Part shown: positions 34,187 to 43,010 of the stretch, in pieces | Position numbering within the stretch: the stretch's first letter is position 1 | How the letters are laid out: each line of letters starts with the position of its first letter | Assembly: GCF_018024495.1 (NCBI RefSeq) | Contig: NZ_CP071696.1 | Coordinates: forward strand, 2,418,001-2,482,000 | Direction of reading: 5' to 3' | Length of the DNA: 64,000 bases | Source of the DNA: Agromyces archimandritae | GTDB lineage: Bacteria > Actinomycetota > Actinomycetes > Actinomycetales > Microbacteriaceae | Made by a program: the position numbers and the translations under genes | The notes under the pieces: generated by a model | What the model was told of the DNA's origin: nothing | What the model saw: the letters and a program-made list of their open reading frames with translations, nothing else | Database searches by the model: none

Positions 34187-35499
34187 TCAGAAGATGAGCC
34201 CGAGGTGCGGCATCCGCGCCGGGGCGAACATGCGGTCGGCGAGCCGGAGCACTTCGGCGCTGTTCGCCTCGACCCGCCCGGCCTCGTGCAGCACCGAGGG
34301 GCGCACGCCGCCGAGCAGGATCGAGCCGAGTTCGCCGACGCCGAGGCGCAGGGTCGGCCGGTCGGAGTCCCAGGACGGTTCGACGGGGGAGACGTGCGCC
34401 CGGCCGTCGCCGTCGGCCTCGAGGCGATAGGTGCCGTCGGCGAAGCCGGCGCCGTCGCGGACGGCGAGCAGCAGTTCGCCCGGCGTCGAGTAGCGCCGCG
34501 ACTGCAGCGAGGCGACGGGGTCGAGGATGCGCAGCCACAGGGCGTCGCCGGCGTGTTCGATGCGCACCGCGCGGCGGTCTTCGAGCATCCACGGCAGGGA
34601 TTCGGCGATGCTGCGCTGGCCGGCGCGGATCTCGCCGATGCCGTCGTGCTCGACGATGAAGCGCCAGAGGGCGCGTTCGGCGTCGTCGGTGACGGTGACG
34701 AGGTGGCGCAGCTCGAGCCTCGCGTCGGCCCCGTCGCGCTCGGCGACGCGGTACACGGCGAAGCCCTGCGGGCTGCCGTCGGCGGCGTCGTAGCGGGCGG
34801 TGCGGATGCGGCGGGAGGCCTCGGAGTCGGGCTCGACGAGGCCGAGCATGCGGTCGACGACGCTCGGCCAGCGTTCGATCTCGCCGGGGGTGCGGAGCGC
34901 GGCGCGGTTGCTGACGTCGAGGGCGATGGGGGCGAGTTCGGCCGGTTCGACGAAGCGGACGCGGCCGGGCGGGGTCGGCCCGGTCCAGTGCACGCGGCGC
35001 CGTTCGATCGCGAGGTCGGCGGAGAGGGATGCCGGCGAGAAGCCGTAGCGACCGTAGATGGTCGCCTCGGTGACGGTGAGCATGGCCAGCGGCATGCCGG
35101 CGGCGTGCGCGGTGCGCAGTTCGCCCTCGAGGAGCGCACGGGCGATGCCGCGGCGGCGGTGGGTGGGGGCGACGGTGACGGAGCTGATCGCCCAGGCTTC
35201 GAGGGTGCGGCCGGGGAGGCGGTGAGGCGGGCGGGCCAGCTCGACACGGTCGCGACGGGCACGGCGTCTGCGGGGCCGGCGTCGTCCCAGACGCCGGTGG
35301 TGCGGCGGTAGGCGAGGCCGCCCAGGTCGGCGTCGAGCGTGGCACGGCTCGGCCGTGGATCGTGGAAGCCGCGGGCGTCGGCCTGCAGCCAGGCGGCGAA
35401 GGCGTCGCGGTCGGCGGTGTCGACGAGGCCGTAGCGCAGGCCCCGCTCGGCGAGGGCTGCGGCGGAATCGCGGTCTGCGGGAAGTGAGATCTGTTCCAC
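34187..35499 (-). pseudogene. Eis-like GNAT acetyltransferase interrupted by a frameshift
   Basis: The N-terminal 90 or so codons (GTG at 35499, VEQISLPADRDSAAAL ... PVATVSSWPARLT) and the remaining 345 (LPGRTLEAWAISSVTVAPTHR ... MPHLGLIF) lie in two frames that meet near 35215-35230. The second part holds the acetyl-CoA motif VAPTHRRRGIARALL, FSPASLSADLAIERRR and the C-terminal SCP2-like domain of Eis-type enzymes. Adding one C to the short run complementary to the G-run at 35215-35218 restores a continuous protein of about 437 residues reading RLTASPGRTLEAW. It is therefore either a recent one-base deletion or a sequencing error. The start has a leaderless promoter. Confidence 0.8.
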
Positions 35500-36002
35500 A
35501 TCGCCAGCTTAGGCTGCGGGCGCCGACGCGGCCGGGGGCGCCGGTTCCGCGGCGTGCCGGGCGGCCGGCGAGGTGCCGTAAGGGGGGCGTGCCCGGGCGT
35601 GGTGCCGGGGCGCCGAGCGCGGCATCGAAACGGAGGAATCCTCGACACGCTACGGATGCCGGGCCGCCGCCGATCCGTGAGAGCGGTCTCAGCATCCGCC
35701 GCCTACGCAAAGCCCGCCCCTCGACTACGTAGGCACCCCGGAAACCCCGCCCACGGGCCGTTCCGGCGCGTAATGTCGTACTCGACACCGCAACGGAGGG
35801 TTCTTCGGAAATCGGGTTTCCGAAAAGCACTTCGAGCGGCGGGCATCGCGATCCGATCGTTTCGGGTTCGACCGGATCGCAGATGGACAGATGGATAACG
35901 GGCGGCTTCTGAATGCCGCCGCACGGCGGATGCCGCGCCCAGGCTGGGGAGCAGGGGCGCGGCATCCGCCGTTTCGTGCGCCCCGGGGCATCCGCGCCCC
36001 GC
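35500..36002. other. 503-base gene-free region with low-GC patch and hairpins
   Basis: The right end of the Eis-like promoter is TAAGCT (minus strand, 35506-35511). The segment 35700-35900 is clearly less GC-rich than its surroundings. It contains GCCTACG...CGTAGGC (about 35702-35735), a perfect 8-bp hairpin TTCGGAAA-TCGGG-TTTCCGAA (35804-35824) and a CGATCCGATCG / CGACCGGATCG pair. Short open frames are present but none shows a domain or a ribosome site. Confidence 0.5.
35506..35511 (-). promoter_or_regulatory. -10 box TAAGCT, leaderless start
   Basis: On the minus strand TAAGCT ends 6 bases before the GTG at 35499, which supports that start for the Eis-like gene. Confidence 0.5.
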
Positions 36003-38555
36003 TCAGCGCGGCTCGTCCTCCAGCTCGTCGGCGAACCGTGCGAGATCGCGCCGGCTGCCCACGCCGAGCTTGCGCATCACCCGGTGCAAGTGGCTCTCGA
36101 CCGTGCGCACCGAGACGACGAGCTCGTCGGCGACCTGCTGGTTCGACATGCCCGCCGCCACCCGGCGGGCAACCTCCCGCTCCCGCTCGGTGAGCGCCAT
36201 GATCGGGTGCGCGAACGCCTGCCCCGTCTGACCCGCGTCGAGCTGCGGCGCGAGCGCATCCAGTCTGGCCGTCGCGATCCTGGCGTCATCGACCCGCCCG
36301 GCCTCCTCGAGCAGGCGCCGGGCTCGGGCCAGCAGGAAGCGCGCGTTGCCGAGCCGGCCCTCCTCGACGAGGGGATCGACCGCGTCGAGCAGCTCGTCGG
36401 GGTCGTCGGTGTCGAGCGCATCGAGGTACTTCAGCTGCCGCGCCACGAGCTCGTCGTCGCGCGTCAACCGCTCCCGCATCGCGCGGATGCGGTCGTGGTC
36501 GGGCACGAACTCGAGCGAACCGAGCCCGAGCACCGCCGCCGAGAACACGTAGCCGCGCTCCTCGTGCTCGCGCGCCGCGTTCCACACGAGGTCGGCCGCC
36601 TCGGGCAGATGCCCCGTCGCCGCCTCGAGCTGCGCGAGCGCCCAGGCGCGACTCATGCCCGGGAACGGCCCCTCGTGGATCGTCAGCCGGTCGAGGGCCT
36701 GCAGATAGGTGTCGAGCGAGGATCGGTGGCCCCGCCGCGCGGCGCTCGCTGCGGCGCCGGCGAGCAGCCCGAGCTGGGCCAGCTGCGGGAACTCGGGCGG
36801 ATCGCCGAGCGAGAGCACCGTCTCGACCATGCGATCGATGTCGCGCCGGCCGCCGACCGTGAGCGTGGCGAACACGCCGAGGTAGGCGGCGACGCGCAAG
36901 CGCTCGGCGTCGAGCGAGGCATGCGCGTCCTCGAACTGGCTCGTCGCATAGGCGAGCGCCGAGCGCAGCTCGCCGCGGCCGATCATGTTCAGCCCCGTCA
37001 GCAGCGTCACGCTCGGCGACAGCCCGAACTCGAGCGGCGCGGCCGCCCGTTCGACGAGGGCGTCCGACTCCGAGAAGCGCCCGTCGGCGGTCGCGAGCAG
37101 CGCGAGCGCGCGCAGCTGGCGCGCCGCGATGCGGGGGTGCGCGTCGGCATCCACCGCGCCGATCCGCTCGGCCGCATCGGCCGGCACGCCCCGCATCACG
37201 AACTCCAGCTCGACGGCGTTCGCCCGCAGGTACGCCGCCCACTCGGGCATCTCGGCGGCCGCCCGCTCGAAATCCGCGAGCGAGGCGTCGAGGGCGTCGT
37301 CGCGGTAGGCCCGATGCCAGCAGCTGAACGAGATCCACCGCGCCGTATGCTCCGGATCGCTCACCCGCGGCTCCGAGGCGAGCAGCTCGTCGACCTCGTG
37401 GCTGGGCGTGAAGTCCGCGAGCAGCGCCTGCGCGAGCTGCACGCCCGCCGCGCAGTCGTGATGCTTGCGCCACGCGGTGCGGGCCGCGAGCAGGCGCGCC
37501 CGCTGCTTCTCGAGCACGAGCCGCACGAACACCGGATCCGCCGTCGAATCGCTGCGGTCGACGGATGCCGTCACGGCACCCGCGACCTCGCCGAGCACCT
37601 CACGGGTCTCGATGCTCAGCCGGTGCCGGCGGGCGTGGCGCTCACGGTGGCGGAAGTACTCGACGAACAGCGGCGGCGAGATCGCGATGAGATCCGCATC
37701 GCCGCTCGGGAACAGCCGTACGAGCCCGAGATCCTCCAGCATCTCGATGGTCTCGTCGCCGATGAGCCGCGCCGCCGAATCCAGGTCGATCGTGCCGACG
37801 AGGGCGAGCACCTCGACCGCCGCCCGCTCTTCGGGGCGCAGCGCCGACAGCCGTGCCTGCACGATGCCGGCCAGCAGCGGGCTCCACAGATCCCGCACCG
37901 CCGTCAGCCGCCCGTCCGTGCGGCGGATCCGGCCGTCGAACAGAGCCGCATCCACGATCCGGATCGCCGTGCCGATGCTGCCGCCCGACTTCGCGTACAC
38001 GCGACTGACCGTCGCCTGATCGACCGGTGCGGCGTACTTGGCGGTGAGGATCGCCTCGAGCTCGTCGAAGCCGACCTCGTCGAGCTCGAAGCGGAACGCC
38101 ATGTCGGGCACCTGGACGAGCGTGTGCATGGGGCCGTCGCCGCGCATCCGCGTCCGGCTGAACGACGACACGATGGGAACGTGCAGCTCGCGGTTGGCCG
38201 CCACGAGCACCCCCTGCGAGCTCTCGTCGAGCTCGTCCCAGCCGTCGACGATGATCACCGGCCGCTCGGCGGCGCGCCGGCGCAGGTCCTCGATCGAGCT
38301 GAGCACCGGCCAGCTGCGGCGCGGGTCGACCTCGGCGCCGATGCCCGCCAGGCGGAGCGCGGCGAGCGTGTGCTGCCGGAGCGCCGCCGTGCCGCGAACG
38401 GCGATCGGCGGCCGGTCGGCCTCCACCAGGCGTGCGGCGACCCGTTGCAGGGTGTGGCTGCGTCCCGAATCGGGCGCACCGACGACCTCGACGTTGTGGC
38501 CGCGCTCGACGACCTCGACGATGCGCGCCGGGATCTCATCGCGCGAGTTCGACAT
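36003..38555 (-). CDS. Large LuxR-family regulator with ATPase-like N-terminus
   Basis: This 850-residue protein has a C-terminal LuxR/FixJ helix-turn-helix (LTEREREVARRVAAGMSNQQVADELVV... SVRTVESHLHRVMRKLGV, in two parts). The N-terminus has a P-loop-like GAPDSGRSHTL and a Walker-B strand VIIVDGWDEL, as in LAL/STAND regulators; the loop has GRS in place of GKS, so ATP binding is uncertain. The middle 500 residues are helical, tetratricopeptide-like. It is a cytosolic transcription factor, probably an activator. The ATG is preceded by GGAAGGGGG. It is divergent from the MFS exporter with a 272-base gap, making that gene a likely target. Confidence 0.85.
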   Translation of the reverse strand: MSNSRDEIPARIVEVVERGHNVEVVGAPDSGRSHTLQRVAARLVEADRPPIAVRGTAALRQHTLAALRLAGIGAEVDPRRSWPVLSSIEDLRRRAAERPVIIVDGWDELDESSQGVLVAANRELHVPIVSSFSRTRMRGDGPMHTLVQVPDMAFRFELDEVGFDELEAILTAKYAAPVDQATVSRVYAKSGGSIGTAIRIVDAALFDGRIRRTDGRLTAVRDLWSPLLAGIVQARLSALRPEERAAVEVLALVGTIDLDSAARLIGDETIEMLEDLGLVRLFPSGDADLIAISPPLFVEYFRHRERHARRHRLSIETREVLGEVAGAVTASVDRSDSTADPVFVRLVLEKQRARLLAARTAWRKHHDCAAGVQLAQALLADFTPSHEVDELLASEPRVSDPEHTARWISFSCWHRAYRDDALDASLADFERAAAEMPEWAAYLRANAVELEFVMRGVPADAAERIGAVDADAHPRIAARQLRALALLATADGRFSESDALVERAAAPLEFGLSPSVTLLTGLNMIGRGELRSALAYATSQFEDAHASLDAERLRVAAYLGVFATLTVGGRRDIDRMVETVLSLGDPPEFPQLAQLGLLAGAAASAARRGHRSSLDTYLQALDRLTIHEGPFPGMSRAWALAQLEAATGHLPEAADLVWNAAREHEERGYVFSAAVLGLGSLEFVPDHDRIRAMRERLTRDDELVARQLKYLDALDTDDPDELLDAVDPLVEEGRLGNARFLLARARRLLEEAGRVDDARIATARLDALAPQLDAGQTGQAFAHPIMALTEREREVARRVAAGMSNQQVADELVVSVRTVESHLHRVMRKLGVGSRRDLARFADELEDEPR

Positions 38556-38629
38556 CGCCGTCCCCCTTCCGACGCGTCCCCTCACTCACCGTATCGCGCG
38601 GCCCCGGCGCCGCACAGGCCCGGAGCCGC

Positions 38630-38657
38630 TACACTCGATCGGGTCGAATCGATTCGA
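38630..38657 (+). promoter_or_regulatory. Promoter and palindromic operator of the MFS gene
   Basis: A TACACT -10 box (38630-38635) predicts transcription from about 38642. A perfect 14-bp palindrome TCGAATCGATTCGA (38644-38657) starts right after it, a position where a bound repressor would block initiation. The 170-base leader that follows to the ATG at 38828 contains GGCATCC repeats but no clear structure. Confidence 0.45.
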
Positions 38658-38827
38658 ATCGGCCCGACCGCATCGCGCCGGAGCCGGACGCCGCCGGTTC
38701 GGCGGCACCGCCCGGATGGCCGCGACCCGGCATCCACGCACCGCCCGGACCGCCGCCCCGCGGCATCCGCACCCCGAACACCGGCGCCCGAGGACGCGCG
38801 CCCCCGCCCGCCACCCGGAGCACGCGC

Positions 38828-40102
38828 ATGTCACTCACGAGCCCCATCCCCATCGTCACCCCCGCCGACCGCGCCGCCCGCGCCCACCCCGGCGAACTGC
38901 TCACCGCGCGCCGCCGCCTCGTCTACGTGCTCGTGCTCGGAGCGCTCACCGCGCTCGGGCCCTTCACCGTCGACCTGTACCTTCCGGCGTTCCCGGTGCT
39001 GCAGTCCGAGCTCGGCGTGAGCGCCGCCGCCGTGCAGATCACCCTGACCGGCACCATGGTCGGCTTCGGATTCGGCCAGCTCATCGTCGGCCCGTGGAGC
39101 GACAAGGTCGGCCGCCGCCTGCCCCTCATCCTCTCCACGGTGCTGCACATCCTCGCTTCGATCGCCGCCGCCCTCGCGCCCGACATCGTCTGGCTCGCCG
39201 TGTTCCGCCTGCTGCAGGGCTTCGGGGCGGCCGCCGGCGGCGTCGTCGCGATGGCGATGGTGCGCGACCTGTTCGGCGGCAAGCCGCTCGTGCGCATGCT
39301 CTCCCGGCTCGCGCTCGTCAACGGGCTCGCCCCGGTGCTCGCGCCCGTCATCGGCTCGCAGCTGCTGGCCGTCATGGACTGGCGCGGCGTGTTCTGGGTC
39401 CTCGCCGGCTACGGGCTCGCCGTCGTCGCAGCCGTCGCGTTCCTCATCGTCGAAACCCTGCCGCCCGCCCGCCGGCACCTCGCCGGCCACTCGACCCTCC
39501 GCGACCGCTACGCCGCGCTCTTCCGCGACCGCGTCTACCTCGGGGCGGCCGTCATCGGCGGCATGACGTTCACGGGCCTGTTCGGCTACCTCTCGACATC
39601 CTCGTTCCTGTTCCAGGAGGTGTACGCCTTCACCCCGCAGCAGTACGGCGTGCTGTTCGCCGTGAACTCGGTGGGCGTGATCATCGGCGTGCAGACCGGC
39701 TCGCGTCTCATGCGCGGCCGCGTCGCCCCGCAGTGGATCCTCGCCGTCACCACGATCGTCCACCTCGCCATGGCGGTCGCGATCATGGTGCTCGACAGCG
39801 GCGGCGCCGGATTCTGGGGCACGGCGATCCCCCTGTTCTTCTACATCACCGCGTGCGGCTTCTCCTTCCCGGCCGTGCAGATCCTCGCCCTCGCGAACCA
39901 CGGTTCCGAAGCCGGCACCGCCGCCTCACTCCTCGGCGCCCTGAACTTCGGCCTCGCCGGCCTGATCTCGCCGCTCATCGGCCTCCTCGGCGTCGGCAGC
40001 GCCGTGCCGATGGCGTTCGTCATGCTGTGCGCGGCCGCCGTGGCGATCACCGCCCTGTGGGCGCTCGTGCGCCCCGCCACGGTCCCGCCGCTGGAGGACT
40101 GA
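38828..40102 (+). CDS. Bcr/CflA-type multidrug MFS exporter
   Basis: This 424-residue membrane protein has 12 hydrophobic helices and the Bcr/CflA family blocks ALTALGPFTVDLYLPAFP (helix 1), QITLTGTMVGFGFGQLIVGPWSD, GRRLPLILST (motif A) and RLLQGFGAAAGGVVAMAMVRDLF. It should export drugs or sulfonamide-like compounds in exchange for protons. It is divergent from the LuxR regulator and carries a palindrome at its likely transcription start. Confidence 0.9.
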   Translation: MSLTSPIPIVTPADRAARAHPGELLTARRRLVYVLVLGALTALGPFTVDLYLPAFPVLQSELGVSAAAVQITLTGTMVGFGFGQLIVGPWSDKVGRRLPLILSTVLHILASIAAALAPDIVWLAVFRLLQGFGAAAGGVVAMAMVRDLFGGKPLVRMLSRLALVNGLAPVLAPVIGSQLLAVMDWRGVFWVLAGYGLAVVAAVAFLIVETLPPARRHLAGHSTLRDRYAALFRDRVYLGAAVIGGMTFTGLFGYLSTSSFLFQEVYAFTPQQYGVLFAVNSVGVIIGVQTGSRLMRGRVAPQWILAVTTIVHLAMAVAIMVLDSGGAGFWGTAIPLFFYITACGFSFPAVQILALANHGSEAGTAASLLGALNFGLAGLISPLIGLLGVGSAVPMAFVMLCAAAVAITALWALVRPATVPPLED

Positions 40103-40198
40103 GGCGGCGGCGGCGCCCCCTGCGCCGCCGCCGCTCCTGCGCCGCCGGCCTCGGTCGCGCCGCGTCCTGCGCTCCGCCACCACTGCCCCTGCACCCTC

Positions 40199-40283
40199 TG
40201 CGCAATGCAGGAACGGAGGCGTGTCGCGGGCGGTTCTGCCGCATGACGGCGGCGACACGCCGTGCGGCTTCCTGCATTGCGCA
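40199..40283 (+). repeat. 85-bp palindromic element, copy 6
   Basis: It starts TGCGCAATGCAGGAACGG and ends GCTTCCTGCATTGCGCA, with GGTTCTGCCGCATG in the middle; orientation is like the three copies near 27.3 kb. It differs from them at about 15 positions, mostly compensated across the stem. Located between the MFS and PAP2 genes. Confidence 0.85.
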
Positions 40284-40336
40284 TTCGGAGAGGCCCGCGG
40301 TGGATGCCCGAGCGCCCCGCAGCCGCCCCGCACCGC

Positions 40337-40342
40337 TACCGT
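40337..40342 (+). promoter_or_regulatory. -10 box TACCGT, leaderless start
   Basis: TACCGT ends 6 bases before the ATG at 40349. Confidence 0.5.
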
Positions 40343-40348
40343 GGAACG

Positions 40349-41011
40349 ATGGACGCGGCGGGCGGGGCGCGGCGCCGGGCGGTGCACTGGACCGCCGGCG
40401 CCTGGGGGCTCGGCGCGATCGCGGCGGGCGCGCTCCTCGGCGTGCTCGTGCTCGCTCTGCCGGGCTTCCCGCTCGGGGTCGACGCTGTGTGGGGCGCCTG
40501 GTCGGCATCCGCTCGAGGACCTGTCGGCGAGGCCCTCGCCCGCGGCCTCGACACCGTCGGCGGCGGCATCCTCGCGGTCTTCGTCGTGCCGATGATCGCG
40601 GCCGCGGCGCTCGTCATCGCCAGGCGGCCGTGGGCTGCGGTGTTCTTCCTGACGGCGTCGATCCTGAGCGCCGGGATCGTGCAGACGCTGAAGCACCTGC
40701 TCGGCCGGGCGCGACCCGAGGACATCCTGGTCGTCTCGGATTACGGATCGTTCCCCTCGGGGCACGTCGCGAACGCGGCGACGATGGCGGTCGCCCTCGG
40801 GCTGCTGTTCCCGCAGGCGTGGGTGTGGATGCTCGGCGCCGCCTACACGGCGCTCATGGCGGCGAGCCGCACCTATCTCGGCGCGCACTGGCTGAGCGAC
40901 ACCGCGGGCGGCGCCCTCATCGGCGCCGGCGCCGCCCTTGTGGCATGGGCCGTCTTCGCGGCCTTCGCCGCGCCCCCGCGAGTGGATGCCCCGGGCACCG
41001 CCCCGCCCTGA
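40349..41011 (+). CDS. PAP2 family phosphatase
   Basis: This 220-residue protein has six hydrophobic segments and the three phosphatase motifs of the PAP2 superfamily: KHLLGRARP (KX6RP), FPSGHVANA (PSGH) and SRTYLGAHWLSD (SRX5HX3D). The active site faces the outside of the membrane. It may dephosphorylate undecaprenyl pyrophosphate or phosphatidic acid. The C-terminal VDAPGTAPP is encoded by a half dispersed palindrome plus the first unit of the tandem array that follows. Confidence 0.88.
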   Translation: MDAAGGARRRAVHWTAGAWGLGAIAAGALLGVLVLALPGFPLGVDAVWGAWSASARGPVGEALARGLDTVGGGILAVFVVPMIAAAALVIARRPWAAVFFLTASILSAGIVQTLKHLLGRARPEDILVVSDYGSFPSGHVANAATMAVALGLLFPQAWVWMLGAAYTALMAASRTYLGAHWLSDTAGGALIGAGAALVAWAVFAAFAAPPRVDAPGTAPP

Positions 41012-41253
41012 CGCCCCGCCTCTGAGCATCCGCTCGCGGAGCGCCGGGCACCGCCCCGCCCTGACGCCCCGCCTCTGAGCATCCGCTCGCGGAGCGCCGG
41101 GCACCGCCCCGCCCTGACGCCCGCCCCGGAGCATCCGCTCGCGGAGCGCCGGGCACCGCCCCGCCCTGACGCCCGCCCCGGAGCATCCGCTCGCGGAGCG
41201 CCGGGCACCGGCGGCGACGCCGTCGCGACCGCCGCGGCGCATAGGATCGCCGC
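41012..41253. repeat. Four-copy tandem repeat of 52-53 bp
   Basis: Units begin TGACGCCCCGCCTCTGAGCA and contain CTCGCGGAG and GCCGGGCACCGCCCCGCC; the first two are 53 bp and nearly identical, the next two 52 bp with CCCGGAG in place of CTCTGAG. The unit includes the last codons and stop of the PAP2 gene, so the 3' end of that gene was duplicated. The right end contains the promoter of the next gene. Confidence 0.85.
41242..41247 (+). promoter_or_regulatory. -10 box TAGGAT, leaderless start
   Basis: TAGGAT ends 6 bases before the ATG at 41254. Confidence 0.5.
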
Positions 41254-41928
41254 ATGCCCACCGAACCCGCGGCACCCGGCGCCGTCATCCGCCCGTACCG
41301 GCCCGGCGATCGCGACGGCGTCGGCCTCGTCTGCCTCCGCACCGCCGCCGCGGGCCAGGACGCGACGGGCGCGTACTCCGACGACCGCCTCATGCCCGAG
41401 GTCTACGCGCTGCCCTACGTCGACTACGACCCTTCGCTCGCCTTCGTCGTCGCCGACGGCGACCGGGTGCTCGGCTATGTGCTGGGCATCGCCGATACCG
41501 CAGATTTCGTGGGCTGGTGGGAGCGGGAGTGGTCGCCGGGCTTCCGCGAACGGCATCCGCGCCCCGCAGTGGATGCCGTGGGCGCCTCGCATGAGGCGGG
41601 CTCCGCGGCCCCGCGCTACTCGGAGGCCGATCTCATCGCCGACGGCACCCGGCCCGAGCGGATGCTCATCCCGGAACTCGCCGAGTACCCCGCGCATCTG
41701 CACATCGATCTGCTGCCGGAGGTGCAGCGGCGGGGCTTCGGCCGTCGGCTCATCGCGCGGCTCCTGGACGAACTCGCCGAACGCGGGGTGCGGGGGCTGC
41801 ATCTCGGGCTCGCCGCCGAGAACGCCTCGGCGCGCCGCTTCTACGAGCGGCTCGGGTTCCGCGAACTGGCGTCGTCGACGCCGGAGTCGCCGCGCCTCGG
41901 CATCCGCACCCGAGACGAACTGCGCTGA
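41254..41928 (+). CDS. GNAT family N-acetyltransferase
   Basis: The 224-residue protein has the acetyl-CoA motif LPEVQRRGFGRRLIARLLDE at about residues 153-172 after HLHIDL, and the NASARRFYERLGF segment with conserved Tyr near the C-terminus. The N-terminal IRPYRPGDRDGVGLVCLRTA is the family start. It resembles bacterial relatives of O-GlcNAcase-associated acetyltransferases (LPYVDYDPSLAFVV), but the acceptor is unknown. Leaderless promoter. Confidence 0.85.
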   Translation: MPTEPAAPGAVIRPYRPGDRDGVGLVCLRTAAAGQDATGAYSDDRLMPEVYALPYVDYDPSLAFVVADGDRVLGYVLGIADTADFVGWWEREWSPGFRERHPRPAVDAVGASHEAGSAAPRYSEADLIADGTRPERMLIPELAEYPAHLHIDLLPEVQRRGFGRRLIARLLDELAERGVRGLHLGLAAENASARRFYERLGFRELASSTPESPRLGIRTRDELR

Positions 41929-41964
41929 CCGAGCCCGGCCGCGGCGCCGGGCCGCGGGGCGTGC

Positions 41965-42573
41965 TCAGGCCTTCGGGCCGATGCGCTCGAACCAGTAGAG
42001 CAGCTTCGGGTCGCTCGAGCGCAGTTCGGCGAGGGTCACGGGCGTCGGCCGGCGGGACTCGCGGATCCCGAGCAGCGGTGAGACCGTGTCGAGGTCCTCG
42101 TCCTCCCAGAAGTCGCCGCGCATCCGCAGCAGCCGTCGCCCGTTGCGGCCGACGATGAACAACTGCGGCGAGGTGTCCAGGCTGTGCGCGCGGTAGAGCT
42201 CGAGCCGGATGATCTCGTCGATCTCGCCGATCTCGGCCCGGTGCGTGAGCCCGAAGAAGCCGCGTTCCGAGAGGCCGTTCGGGCCGATGCGGATCGCGGT
42301 GCGCCGGTAACTCCACCAGGCTGCGGCGAGGAGGAGGATCACGACGACTCCCGCGGCGACGATCGTCGGCCATGCGCCCAGTTCGGCCGTCACCCACAGC
42401 AAGGTGACGAGAACCGGAACGCCCAGCGCGGCGATCGTCGCCCCGAGAGCCCAGCCCAGGGAACGACGAGGTCTCAGGGTTCTCACCCTGAGACCGTCGT
42501 CCCCTTCTGCCGCGCCGGAATGGACGGAGCCCCCTGCATCCCCACTCCGTATACCCATTCTCGCCGCTGACAT
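41965..42573 (-). CDS. Membrane protein with PH-like C-terminal domain
   Basis: The 202-residue protein has a polar N-terminus of about 35 residues, two hydrophobic helices (LGATIAALGVPVLVTLLWV and IVAAGVVVILLLAAAWW), then a soluble domain of about 115 residues (IRIGPNGLSERGFFGLTHRAEIGEIDEI; given by motif only) typical of small PH-domain-like proteins in actinobacteria. Function unknown. ATG at 42558 is an alternative start. Confidence 0.65.
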   Translation of the reverse strand: MSAARMGIRSGDAGGSVHSGAAEGDDGLRVRTLRPRRSLGWALGATIAALGVPVLVTLLWVTAELGAWPTIVAAGVVVILLLAAAWWSYRRTAIRIGPNGLSERGFFGLTHRAEIGEIDEIIRLELYRAHSLDTSPQLFIVGRNGRRLLRMRGDFWEDEDLDTVSPLLGIRESRRPTPVTLAELRSSDPKLLYWFERIGPKA

Positions 42574-42950
42574 CTCTGCAATGTTCTCGGTGATCCCGGA
42601 TTCGCGCTATTCCGCATTAATGAGGACTGACACCCGAGGAGGGGTCATGCCATGCTCGTGGGTCCGCCTGCGCGCCCGCGTCGGGCGGCTCTCGCCCGCG
42701 CGCCTCCCACGCGGCCCGACGCAGGAGTGCCGATCTCCCGCCGGAGTGCGGATCTCCCGTGCGGCCCGACGCAGGAGTGCGGATCTCCCGTGCGGCCCGA
42801 CGCAGGAGTGCCGATCTCCCGTGAGGCCCGCCCACAGGAGTGCCGATCTCCCGTGAGGCCCGCCCGCAGGAGTGCCGATCTCCCGCCGGAGTGCCCGGAA
42901 GTCGGCACTCCTGCGGGAGATCGGCACTTCTGGGTCGGATGATGGATGCC
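42574..42950. repeat. Tandem direct repeats (CAGGAGTGCCGATCTCCC) with a closing inverted copy
   Basis: Six copies of GGAGTGCSGATCTCCCG are found at about 42723, 42743, 42773, 42804, 42836 and 42868, spaced 20-32 bases and separated by GTGMGGCCCGMC spacers. Two inverse copies follow (GGCACTCCTGCGGGAGATCG, 42903-42930), so the array can fold back on itself. The left part (42574-42700) is the upstream region of the membrane protein gene. No gene is seen; not a CRISPR because spacers repeat. Confidence 0.75.
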
Positions 42951-42971
42951 GGTGCCGAGGCTCGTAGCGCG

Positions 42972-43004
42972 ACGAAGAGCCCGGCCGATGGCCGGGCTCT
43001 TCGT
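42972..43004 (-). terminator. 15-bp perfect hairpin downstream of tRNA-Ser
   Basis: Arms 42972-42986 and 42990-43004 are perfectly complementary around the loop GAT. In the direction of the SRP RNA-tRNA transcript it is the last structure before the repeat array, so it is the likely terminator; there is no U-run, as is common in high-GC bacteria. Confidence 0.65.
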
Positions 43005-43010
43005 GAAATC

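Noticed and set aside
35554..35898. Possible 114-codon gene in the 35.5-36.0 kb spacer
   Set aside because: Arg/Ser/Pro-rich composition, no ribosome site or leaderless promoter, and it spans the low-GC hairpin patch.
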